Source: Skeletonema tropicum
Taxonomy: Eukaryota > Bacillariophyta > Thalassiosirophyceae > Thalassiosirales > Thalassiosiraceae
NCBI GenBank assembly: GCA_037178625.1
Contig: CM074127.1
Coordinates: 2,976,001-3,040,000, forward strand
DNA: 64,000 nucleotides
Direction: 5' to 3'
Shown: piece by piece, positions 43,401 through 53,202 of the stretch
How positions within the stretch are numbered: the stretch's first letter is position 1
Layout: the number at the start of each line of letters is the position of its first letter
The notes under the pieces: model-generated
The model's input: only the letters and a program-made list of their open reading frames with translations
Told to the model about the DNA's origin: nothing
Database searches by the model: none
Made by a program: the position numbers and the translations under genes

Positions 43401-45262
43401 ACCATAGAAGCTCATTTGCACTGCGCAGACAGGTTGATTGGCTGAAGTTCAAGCTACATCCTCATAGCTGATCTGAGAGGTCCCATTTGGGCTGTCCGTC
43501 ACCGGCAGCACCACACTCAACCATATCGTATCTATCGTCGTCTACATTGGCACGAGCCGCTTCTAGTGGCCGTTTAAAGTCGGCGGTGATACCATAGAAG
43601 CTCATTTGCACTGCGCAGACGGGTTGCGAGCGTCGAATCGATGCTACATCCTCGTAGCTGATCTTAGAGGTCCCTACCATAGAAGCTCATTTGCACTGTG
43701 CAGAGATAATTGTAGATAATTTCGCCCCTGGAGGGCCAACCATGACGTACTTTAAGATTTCCGTTAATTTTTTTCAGGTTGATTGGCTGGAGTTCAAGCT
43801 ACATCCTCAAAGCTGATCTGAGAGGTCCCATTTGGGCTGTCCGGCAGCACCACGCTCAACCATATCGTATCTATCGTCGTCTACATTGGCACGAGCCTCT
43901 TCTAGTGGCCCATTATAGTCGGCGGTGATACCATAGAAGCTCATTTGCACTGCGCAGACAGGTTGATTGGCTGAAGTTCAAGCTACATCCTCATAGCTGA
44001 TCTGAGAGGTCCCATTTGGGCTGTCCGTCACCGGCAGCACCACACTCAACCATATCGTATCTATCGTCGTCTACATTGGCACGAGCCGCTTCTAGTGGCC
44101 CATTATAGTCGGCGGTGATACCATAGAAGCTCATTTGCACTGCGCAGACAGGTTGATTGGCTGAAGTTCAAGCTACATCCTCATAGCTGATCTGAGAGGT
44201 CCCATTTGGGCTGTCCGGCACCGGCAGCACCACACTCAACCATATCGTATCTATCGTCGTCTACATTGGCACGAGCCGCTTCTAGTGGCCCATTATAGTC
44301 GGCGGTGATACCATAGAAGCTCATTTGCACTGCGCAGACAGGTTGATTGTCTGAAGTTCAAGCTACATCCTCGTAGCTGATCTGAGAGGTCCCATTTGGG
44401 CTGGCCGGCAGCACCACACTCAACCATATCGTATCTATCGTCGTCTACATTGGCACGAGCCTCTTCTAGTGGCCCATTATAGTCGGCGGTGATACCATAG
44501 AAGCTCATTTGCACTGCGCAGACAGGTTGATTGGCTGGAGTTCAAGCTACATCCTCAAAGCTTATCTGAGAGGTCCCATTTGGGCTGTCCGGCACCGGCA
44601 GCACCACACTCAACCATATCGTATCTATCGTCGTCTACATTGGCACGAGCCGCTTCTAGTGGCCCATTATAGTCGGCGGTGATACCATAGAAGCTCATTT
44701 GCACTGCGCAGACAGGTTGATTGGCTGGAGTTCAAGCTACATCCTCAAAGCTGATCTGAGAGGTCCCATTTGGGCTGTCCGGCACCGGCAGCACCACACT
44801 CAACCATATCGTATCTATTGTCGTCTACATTGGCACGAGCCGCTTCTAGTGGCCCATTATAGTCGGCGGTGGTACCATAGAAGCTCATTTGCACTGCGCA
44901 GACAGGTTGATTGGCTGGAGGTCATGCTACATCCTCATAGCTGATCTGAGAGGTCCCATTTGGGCTGTCCGGCACCGGCAGCACCACACTCAACCATATC
45001 GTATCTATCGTCGTCTACATTGGCACGAGCCGCTTCTAGTGGCCCATTATAGTCGGCGGTGATACCATAGAAGCTCATTTGCACTGCGCAGACAGGTTGA
45101 TTGGCTGGAGTTCAAGCTACATCCTCGTAGCTGATCTGAGAGGTCCCATTTGGGCTGTCCGGCAGCACCACACTCAACCATATCGTATCTATCGTCCTCT
45201 GTATTGGCACGAGCCGCTTCTAGTGGCCCATTATAGTCGGCGGTGGTGCCATAGAAGCTCAT
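40470..45262. repeat. Long tandem array, about 26 units of 184 or 190 bp
   Basis: The anchor gatctgagaggtcccatttg recurs at 40612, 40802, 40986, 41170, 41354, 41544, 41728, 41918 and onward, giving spacings of exactly 184 or 190. The 6-bp difference is presence or absence of a second caccgg in gtccggcaccggcagcacc. Units are mostly above 95% alike by eye. Both lengths leave remainder 1 on division by 3, so a reading frame cannot continue from unit to unit. The repeated 70-80 codon ORFs are therefore by-products, not a repeat protein. Some units carry an alternative block (gccgtttaaagtcggcgg, and gggttgcgagcgtcgaatcg). This could be a satellite, a centromeric or heterochromatic array, or the core of a large minisatellite. 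Confidence 0.93.
42933..43990. repeat. Higher-order 529-bp duplication inside the array
   Basis: Two consecutive 529-bp blocks (42933-43461 and 43462-43990) are nearly identical. Each contains a normal unit, a variant unit ending in gatcttagaggtccctacc, a truncated unit and a segment of about 76 bp found nowhere else in the array (43173-43248 and 43702-43777). That segment reads agataattgtagataatttc, then a gccccnggagggcc core and a ttaatttttttcagg end. It interrupts the unit between gcgcag and gttgattggctgg, so it was inserted once and then copied with its neighbours. Confidence 0.8.
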
Positions 45263-45728
45263 TGGCATTCAGCAGCTTGGGCCAGCCCCAATTGGATCCC
45301 GCAGATCAACGATGAGTTCGTAGCATCGCCTCACGTGAGCTACCCGACTGTGCAGTGCTAATAAATTTTGTTCGTATCACCACCAAGTATATTTTGCCTC
45401 TAGCAACGGCTCGTGTTTATCGTTAAGAGAGAATGTAGTGCTGCGGGCTGGCCCAAATGTGATCTGTTTATGTCATTCACTACTTCCATGCTTGAGTTTC
45501 TTCGTTTTCACGTTAACTTGTAGTACTGATGTTGAGATATTTTGGTTTCATCAACAGTTCGTACTTGTTAGTTTATTATCTTGATCTTGCCCAGATTTCA
45601 TATCCTGTTATAATGTATATTATTCTAGATAGACATTTTTCGCTTGAACCTTACTGATGAGCGTGTGTTGTTTCAAAAATAAATTTAATTGGTGACAAAA
45701 AGGTTGTCATTATTTGGCTAGACAGTAC
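45263..45728. other. Right flank of the tandem array
   Basis: The first about 190 bp resemble the left flank at 40185-40400. Shared blocks include agctaccc/tatccgactg..cagtgctaa, tcaccaccaagtat and ctagcaacggc. The rest is AT-rich and serves as the 3' side of the aldo-keto reductase gene. Confidence 0.45.
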
Positions 45729-47467
45729 TTATACTCCGCAAGTTTTGCATGCTTTGTCTAGTTCTAGCACTTCTTCTTCTGTCAATTCCCATCCTAGACA
45801 TCCGAGTACTTCGTTAGCCATTTTAACATTATTTACTGGAACTAGCGGTACTGCTCCTTTCGCCTTTACATAATTGATTGCAATTTGTGTAGTTGTGATT
45901 TCTCTGTTGATTTTTGGCTGCAAATGTGATTGATTTGGAGTAGAGCAAGACATGTCAGAGAAATGAACAATTACAGAAGTTCAAGTATTTCAAGAATGAT
46001 CTTACCGCTTTACCCGAATCAAATTTCGCCAATTTGTCCCCGATTCTGCTGTTAACTTTCTCCCTCAAACCATCTTGCACCTTGAACAATGCATCTAGCT
46101 TCTCCAATGTTCTCACAGAGTACGGTCCAGTATCGCCTTCTCCTTTGGAGACTTCGCCACCTGTGGGATTGACTGAAGTGTACTTACCGGAAGCCAGACC
46201 TCCATCCAAAACATTGGTGCAAATTGGGGTAATATCCATCTTCTTGCACGCCTCAATCATTGCCAAAGACTTCCTATTGGTCAAACTGAAATCGAATTGG
46301 TTTGTTGCGACAAATTCTCCCTGCGCTCGCAGTTTCCTCTGTAATTTTGCCAACTTGCTAGTACTCATATTAATACAACCCACGTATCGCGAATGATCGT
46401 CTGAAATCACATCCAACATCCCTTCAGCCAATGCAGAAGTCCCTCCAATGTAAAAGTATGGGTTCTTTACCTGGAACAGACTCATAGACGACACACCCAT
46501 GCGCTCACAACATGCCTCAGCAGCGTCAACTACAGCTTTAGATCCCTTTCTCGGTAATGATTTGGTTTTGATGGCATGCTTCCATGGGTTGGCATATGTT
46601 GATGCGACGAGAGGGCGATCACCATGTTCACATTCATCAAAAAATTTGTTGAGGAATGCTTCAGCGAAGGATAATGACTCCGATGTCTCCACAAATGACA
46701 CTCCATTTTGCTGCAGTTTCTCGTATGCTTTCTATAGAAGCCAAAATCCAAGTAGTAGGTAAACTTAGTCAACGCAATATCATACATGCAATAAGGACAA
46801 ACGAATATGCAAGCCAGGCATTCCGCTCTCTTACCTTCAAATCAGTCTTGTTGAATTTCCCCGCTTTTCTGTCCTTCTTTTTCAACTTTCCAGCAACAAA
46901 TCCCTTCTTCTTATCTCCCCACTCTGCCGTAGTAAATCCAATCCTGTTTGGAATGTGAAACTCGTTCTCATCATCATAATCCTCTGTCCAATCTACAAAC
47001 AGAGCGCGATCTTCGTCGTCCTCTTCTTCCCCATCCAAAATCCCTCCAGAGTCTCCACTACTCAATCCTGATCGAGTTGGCCCACGCTTGGTTGCAAAGG
47101 TGGGCATGTAATCTCTGGAGAACATTTCATCGATATCTGCCTCATCACTGAGCATCTTGGCGATGTCATCATCTGACATTTCATCTATTGGGGGCGTATC
47201 ATCATCTGGCTTGGTATTTGCAACAATATTCTTTTTGATAGCATCGCGCTTTGAAATGAGAGAGTCAAGCTCTGAATTGACCCGATCTTTACCGTAGTCA
47301 CTCATATCATCCAGATCACCAAGGCGAAGTGCTGTATTCGAGCGAAGAATCGGTGATGTCAAGGAATTGGTATGATAGGTGGAAGGGCGATGAAGCGAGA
47401 GGCCCACCACCACAGTGGACGTCGATAAAACCGCCGCAGAACAGCTGATCAGAGAAGATGACCTCAT
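45729..47467 (-). CDS. Aldo-keto reductase fold protein with altered catalytic residues, probably organellar
   Basis: Three exons (47467-46835, 46731-46006, 45917-45729) encode 515 residues without a frame break. The N-terminus is a signal-peptide-like hydrophobic stretch followed by an acidic domain of about 150 residues that is not part of the AKR family. The AKR barrel starts near Asn-Arg-Ile-Gly-Phe-Thr-Thr-Ala-Glu-Trp-Gly-Asp and ends with Thr-Gln-Ile-Ala-Ile-Asn-Tyr-Val and Val-Pro-Val-Asn-Asn. The barrel is recognisable but the catalytic tetrad (Asp, Tyr, Lys, His) appears replaced. Asp-Thr-Ala-x-x-Tyr is Glu-Thr-Ser-Glu-Ser-Leu, Ala-Thr-Lys is Ala-Ser-Thr, and Tyr-Gln-Leu-His is Phe-Gln-Val-Lys. 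A non-enzymatic or regulatory role is possible. Confidence 0.8.
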
Positions 47468-47820
47468 GATGCTTTTAAATGTTTGACTTCCTACTCCTAA
47501 TTGCTACTATCTATTGTATTAGCGCAGTTTGAACCAACGTTACCATAGCTCTTCACTGCTCTTTGGCTTGGTGATGAAGTTGAAGCGATCGAGATCGGCA
47601 TCACTCTCATCCGACGGTGTTCGTGTGACGCGAGGTCACGATCAAGAAGCTCCACGTGTAGGTATGGTAATTTTTCCTTCCCGATTTCACTCCTCAGGAG
47701 AAACGGGAAAGGTGGGGCTGGTGCAAAGATTCGATAACGAGGTCATTGCAATCAATCAACTTGGTCTTTGATTGTGTCATAATCCTCTCATAAAATTATA
47801 GAACTCAATAAAAAGCAAAG

Positions 47821-48748
47821 ATGGCTCCTGCAAACCCAAGAATTATTGCTCTATTTGATGTCGATGGGACTCTTACCATCCCACGCGGAGGTGAGTGAAC
47901 TGAGATGAACCAGATTAGTTCATCATTTTGAAATATGTGAACAGTTAATGCATATGGATGTATTGCAGGGATTCAGTGCAGTTACTGTTCCAAGTCATTA
48001 TCATCATTATCATCATTATCATCTAATGTGTTTCTACTTTACCATTCGATCATCGTCTTCTGTTCCAGAGGTAACTCCCGACATGATGAATTTCATGAAG
48101 TCTCTCAGTGAGAAGATCACCGTAGGTATCGTCGGCGGCTCAGATCTGCCCAAACAGGAGGAGCAATTAGGAGAGGGCATTGCCAAAGTCTTCCCATACA
48201 ACTTTTCTCAGAATGGATTAGTCGCATACAAGAATGGAGAACTTCAGGAAATCCAAACCATTTCCAAGTTCTTGGGATGAAGATAACATTAAGAGGATTG
48301 TGAATTGGACGCTAAAGTACTTGGCTGATGTCGATATCCCGGTCAAGAGAGGGACATTTATCGAATTTCGCTCTGGTATGATGAATATTTCACCTATTGG
48401 AAGGAACTGCTCCAGAGAAGAACGCAATGACTACGAAAAGGTTGACTTGGCACGTGGGATTCGTAAGAACTATGGTTGAAGCTATGAAGAAGGAATTTGC
48501 TGATCTTAACCTTACCTATAGCATTGGTGGACAAATTTCATTTGATGTGTTCCCCACTGGCTGGGACAAGACCTATTGCCTCAAGTTCTTGCCAGAATGG
48601 AGACTTTGATGAGGTCCATTTCTTTGGTGATAAGACTTTTGAAGGAGGAAACGATTATGAGATTTTTACTTCCGAAAGAACGATTGGACACACTGTTACA
48701 TCTCCAGAAGATACCAAAGAGCAATGCACCAAACTTTTCATGAGTTGA
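47821..48748 (+). CDS. PMM: Phosphomannomutase (three frame breaks)
   Basis: Converts mannose-6-phosphate to mannose-1-phosphate for GDP-mannose supply. Exon 1 (47821-47890) has the HAD nucleophile motif Phe-Asp-Val-Asp-Gly-Thr-Leu-Thr; exon 2 starts at 48069. The coding sequence then needs three +1-type steps to follow the family: near 48278 (GGA TGA A), near 48468-48471 (AAG AAC TAT) and near 48598 (GAA TGG). In these three frames the conserved sequence is complete: [30 protein letters not shown] and His-Phe-Phe-Gly-Asp-Lys-Thr. Protein sequence is well preserved between breaks, unlike a typical old pseudogene. Confidence 0.88.
47997..48029. repeat. Short TCATTA/TCATCA microsatellite in the phosphomannomutase intron
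   Basis: About 33 bp of imperfect cattatcat repeats lie within the 178-bp first intron. It has no coding effect. Confidence 0.7.
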
Positions 48749-48837
48749 ACATGTGGACAATCACGATGGTGAAAAAATGCTTCAGTGCGATTGCTTATTC
48801 GGCGATCATCTATTAATGTTATCCTAACTCATTTTCA

Positions 48838-50248
48838 TTATTTGACAAGTGGCAGGGCCAAGTAAGATAGATAAAACAATTTCCACAGTTGCATGTAGTA
48901 GTCGTAGACTTCACCACTGTCCTCAGGATTCACACCTTTTGCTTCTTTATTTGTAAAATATCCAGCCAGCAAGCATCCCAAATCCAGTCAAGCCCCTCCT
49001 GGCTGTTGCGCCAAGTGTTGGCGACATTGTAGCCCACTTCATCAAAGCCCCTCCAGATATTCCAAACAAAGCAATCAGAAGATTTTTCATCGTGTGAAAG
49101 ACATCGCTTTTGCCCTATTCTCACAGTAAAGGATCTGATGTCAAAAATCCTATCGCCATGAGCATCAGGAACGTCTTTCATCAACGCAATCACGATGCCA
49201 AATACACCAAAAAACAAGCTAGAAAGAGCGCATTTCCAATCATTCAAGAGACAATTCAACACTCCAAATCCAGCTGCTGCTTCTCTTGTAGCACTGAATG
49301 CTGCAGAAAGAGCGTGACTGTAAAATCCTACAAGAATAACATTCACAATTTTTGTTTGTAAGTAAATGAAGCCATAAAAGCACTTCATTCAACCATCCAT
49401 TTGAGTACTCACCGGCATTGATAATAGTGCCCCTCACAGCTACGATACAAAATGCTGCAAGAAGCGGATGTCTCTTCAGGCGAAATGGAGGTAATGAATA
49501 CACAGTTCCAAGGACAAATGATCCCCATAGAGCCACCTGAAGCCCGCTTGTGCTAAAGACTGGACTGCATACGCTCATAATCAAAGAAACCACCAATGCA
49601 GCAAGAACCACTCCAATGGCAGTTGACTTCTTCAAATCTCCTTTGGCAATTGGCAAGTTTGGCTTGTTTATTTTGTCAATTTCTACATCCGTGATTTGAT
49701 TCAAGCCTGTGATGTACAAATTCATCAGCAATGATGGAACTGCAGCATAGGCAAGTGCGACCAAGGTGCGTGTTGTTAAAAGGAATTGTAGGTTGGAGCA
49801 GCAAGTAGGAAGATTGATGGGATTGCAAGCGCCGAACCAATTAGAGTGTGTGGTCTTGTGAATCTCCAAAGAACAAGAGGAAATGATGGCGTATAGCTTC
49901 ATTTTCCTGGAGTGATTGTTGCAGTGACTCTGTGGATTGTGGTTGTGAAGTAGTGGCTGCCGATAGATCTTTACTTGCAATACTTTCATCGCTATTATTG
50001 ACATTAGTACCGCTGGAAGAATTTTTCTTATTCAATCCAGAAATCAAGATGTCGCCATTCACTGCCTCATTTGCAGACCAAAGATGAGATTCACCAGCAT
50101 TCCTGATCTCCTCAGGAGCAGGAGAGCAGATCTTGGCCTGAGACCTGATACCTCTTACTGAAATTTTTGAAGCCGGGGCAAATGCTGTCGAAATCCTTGG
50201 ATTCACCAGAAGACAGGCGCAGCAACTCAATAACACTATCGTTTTCAT
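48838..50248 (-). CDS. Homogentisate-type prenyltransferase, UbiA family, plastid (several frame breaks)
   Basis: Attaches a polyprenyl or phytyl chain to homogentisate in tocopherol or plastoquinone synthesis. The start at 50248 gives a signal peptide and the plastid motif Thr-Ala-Phe-Ala-Pro. UbiA motifs are Trp-Arg-Phe-Thr-Arg-Pro-His-Thr, Asn-Gln-Ile-Thr-Asp-Val-Glu-Ile-Asp-Lys-Ile-Asn-Lys-Pro and Lys-Asp-Val-Pro-Asp-Ala-His-Gly-Asp-Arg. A GT-AG intron (49412-49328) joins Asn-Ala-Gly to Phe-Tyr-Ser-His-Ala. The reading frame moves several times: into and out of the Arg-Pro-His-Thr segment (about 49900-49780, net -1 or two +1 steps each), at CGA TGT near 49103 (restoring Gly-Gln-Lys-Arg-Val-Phe) and near 48951-48958. 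The end is Leu-Trp-Lys-Leu-Phe-Tyr-Leu-Ser-Tyr-Leu, then TAA at 48840-48838. Which of the two end products it makes cannot be told. Confidence 0.85.
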
Positions 50249-50541
50249 CGTATCTGCACTGCTGTGTTGCCAGATGCTAGTATTACAATGATCCGGTGTA
50301 CGGGGTAGAGGAGCGGGCGGGAGTTGGGAGTTTGTGGTCGAATTTTTGTGATGGCAATTTCGAATTGGCAATTTTAGAGGGCAAGAGTTTACGAAAGCCC
50401 GCTGCGGTGTATTCGACTCTCTTTCCAATTACTCTTTTAGATAATATTACGTCATGAAAAGTCTATTCTCGAGGGCTCAATGCCCTCCTTGCCCGCACGT
50501 TTCAGCCCCACGGCTCCATAAAAGCAGGCAGATGCAAGATA
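50249..50541. other. Promoter side of the prenyltransferase gene
   Basis: About 290 bp with no ORF of interest, up to the left end of the foldback element. Confidence 0.35.
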
Positions 50542-51049
50542 AGCCCAGACAGACCTCAAATCCGTCGGCCGGGCCCATTTTTTTTAGACCTCCACCATGA
50601 CGGCCGCCTAATAAGCCCCTATATTTTATTCTCGATAACTTTTATTATGAAGCAGATATATACTATACCATTGATACTTACCTGTAGAGTATGTTTAGGA
50701 GAGCATATGGTATCAAAGAATCGTAGTAATATCTTATTTTCTCGCCGAGATATGCATTTTGGGGTTTACTATGAGCTTGTCTAACTTTACTGATGGACAA
50801 ATTTGGCAGGCATGCCCATAGTAAACCCCAAAATGCATATCTCGGCGAGAAAATAAGATATAAGTACGATTCTTGGATACCATATGATCTCATAAGTATA
50901 CTCTACAGGTCTGCATCATTGGTTTAGCATATATCTCCGTTATAGTAGAAATTAAAGTTATGGGCTAGTCAGGCGGCCGCCATGGTGGAGGTCTCTAAAA
51001 AATGGGCCCGGCCGACGAATTGGTGGCGGGAACGGAGACTGTCTGGGCT
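50542..51049. mobile_element. 508-bp foldback (hairpin) element
   Basis: Nearly the whole segment is one long imperfect palindrome. The outer ends are agcccagacag (50542-50552) and ctgtctgggct (51039-51049). Further in, ccgtcggccgggcccat pairs with atgggcccggccgacg, and ccaccatgacggccgcc pairs with ggcggccgccatggtgg. Close to the centre, tcttattttctcgccgagat with its continuation through ggggtttac pairs with its complement at about 50816-50860. The loop is about 40 bp (about 50774-50815). No ORF is plausible. Such structures are typical of foldback or MITE elements; a transcript would be a long double-stranded hairpin. No clear target duplication was found, though a short ataa/ttat pair borders the ends. 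Confidence 0.8.
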
Positions 51050-51301
51050 TTATTGCTCGCTCCGCTCTAGTGGAAAAAGTATGCAGAAGTATGCAGGGTC
51101 AAGAATAAGGGCATAAAACTACTATGTGCCCAGCGAACGGGTTCCTGGACGTGGGCAAGTTCGTCGCGTGGGCAGCCAAGTACAGCCAAGATCCGAAACC
51201 TCCATCCAACATCCACACGAACACGCACAATCAACATTATCACACAACTTGACGGACGTGTATGTATTGGAACAACGTGACAAATAATTAATGAAATTAA
51301 G

Positions 51302-52608
51302 CTACACCATATTCATGTCTTCCTCCTTCTTACGCGAGACATTTATCTCTCTCAACTTCCTACAGTAAGTTGACACTTTCCAGGTACTCTTCGGACTTGC
51401 AAATTCTGGATACTCCTCCTGGATAGCTTTCAGAGCTTTGTCATAAGTGCTTCTAAAGAACTCAAAGTCCATATCATGGACGTGACGAGTGCGAATCTCG
51501 TCTTCAACTTCTTTCTCCATCAATTCCATTATTGGCTTCCAATTATTGTCGTAGGATCTCCTCAACCTGCGTGGCAAGTTGCCTTTCTTCATCAGGCGGA
51601 AAGGCCTGACTGGTGCATTAATCTGTTCGCCATTGCCATCTAGAATAGCATAGGAAGGAAACCCCTGCAGCCATCTTGTCCACCCAGAATATAAATCTGC
51701 TGATGGCATCTCAAAGCTTAACGGAACAAGCCAATCCGACTGATGCTTCTTACTTGCCGCTGCATGAGGATCTTGATACGTGTAAGAAGGATAGAGGCGT
51801 GCCTCCAGTCTCTCAGGCAAGGAAGCGGAAGCTGGCACACCGCCATTGGTATGAACTGAAGAAGATGCCCCAATGCGAGCCATAATCCGTTCCTCCATTT
51901 CCACCATTTTTTGCGCAATCGGCGCAGTCGCTGTTGCAGTAGCAGCAGCAACTGTTTCCGCCACGAAAGTTGCGGTGATGTTCCCATTTTCAGTCGCTCG
52001 TTCTTCCATTGCATTCTTCACTATTCCCGCTAAATTGTCCTTCAGCCACTCAACATCACGGCGATATTTGCGTAGAAGCTTCATTGCGTCACGTATTTCG
52101 TCGCGGATCAAAACACTTGGCGGGACGCCTGTCGGGCGTTTCACAGTACCCGCCGGTTCCAATGTAACAAGTTTCTCCAGTTCTTTGAGTAACTTTGATC
52201 GTATGTGTAACGAATCTCCTTCTCTTCATCTTTCCATTGATTACTCAAGAAGGATTGAAGAAATTTGGTGGGAAATTGATCGTAGAAGAAGCTATGCGTC
52301 GCGTTGTGATAGTGACGAGTTTTGTCTGCTTTCTCCTCGGAGGTGAGTTCGTACACAACTTCATTATAAACATCAGGGTACTCCGTCTGCAAATATTCCT
52401 GCACTTTCTTAACACGCCGACGATAATCTGGCATGCATTGAACAGTGAATGAGTTTGTTGTCTCCACAGCATCGGCGTGTTGGACTTTCAGTTTCGCTGG
52501 TTGCTTTGCCTCTTCGCTGCGGCTGTCATCATCACTGCTGCTGCTGGCGTCGTTGCTTTTCCTCTTCTTTCTAGGTTCAAAGGAAGACCCATGGTTGCTC
52601 CGCACCAT
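51302..52608 (-). CDS. Putative nuclear DNA-binding protein, GCR1_C-like (frame break)
   Basis: The ATG at 52608 opens a basic/Ser-rich N-terminus (Lys-Lys-Arg-Lys-Ser-Asn-Asp and Asp/Glu runs), like a nuclear localisation signal. A central part with Asp-Tyr-Arg-Arg-Arg-Val-Lys-Lys follows, then a coiled-coil (Lys-Leu-Leu-Lys-Glu-Leu-Glu-Lys-Leu-Val) and a C-terminal domain with Gly-Trp-Thr-Arg-Trp-Leu-Gln-Gly-Phe and Arg-Arg-Ser-Tyr-Asp-Asn-Asn-Trp-Lys-Pro. The last resembles, weakly, the GCR1_C DNA-binding domain found in yeast Gcr1 and in some Crypton recombinases. The two halves are in different frames. The switch lies around 52240-52150 and is a net -1 (or two +1 steps). Family assignment is tentative. 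Confidence 0.6.
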
Positions 52609-53202
52609 GATTAACAATACAGATGACGGCGGTCGGCGGTGATGGAGAGTGTCGCCGGCGGGGGTTTGTTTGTGTCAATGGTCGACGCAGGGATTATTTA
52701 TTATTTCACTGCTGCGCCGCTCTATGCAGGATGCAGAGATGCAGAAGGGGGGTGACGAGGAGATATTGATGAGCGGGGGAGGGATGGCATGTGATAGAAG
52801 TGATGGCCGTACTCCGTACTGTTCGTCGAAGGGAGTAGTAGGAGGTAGTAGGGCTCATCAGTTTATGTGTGTTTCCTAGCTTTGTAGCGCAATCCTCGTG
52901 TGAGATGCTTTCGTATGCATTCTCGCTTTTTTCTGACATACTTTTTCCAAAGTACAAGTACAAATACTCGAATTTTGACAGATTTACGCGAGGGATTGGA
53001 TCTAGGATTTGGAAATAGTATGTCATATCTGCATACGATCTGTCATATTCGACGTATTTCTGCATACAAAGCTGGCCGGCTTATGCAGATTGCGATTGCA
53101 GATGAAAATCGAATGAAGGAGAAGACATCGATAAAACAATAAGCAGCTGATCCCACATCATTGTCATCAGCACAAAAGAAGTAAACATATAATTGCAGCG
53201 TC
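52609..53202. other. Divergent promoter region
   Basis: About 0.6 kb between two divergent starts (52608 minus and 53203 plus). No ORF or RNA is recognised. It presumably carries both promoters. Confidence 0.4.

Noticed and set aside
40604..45315. Repeated 70-98 codon ORFs on both strands inside the tandem array, which look like a repeat protein
   Set aside because: Unit lengths of 184 and 190 change the frame at each unit, so no ORF continues past about one and a half units. The similarity between ORFs only reflects the DNA repeat.
47529..47771. 80-codon ORF between the aldo-keto reductase and phosphomannomutase genes
   Set aside because: Lies in the divergent promoter region, no domain, and its size fits chance.
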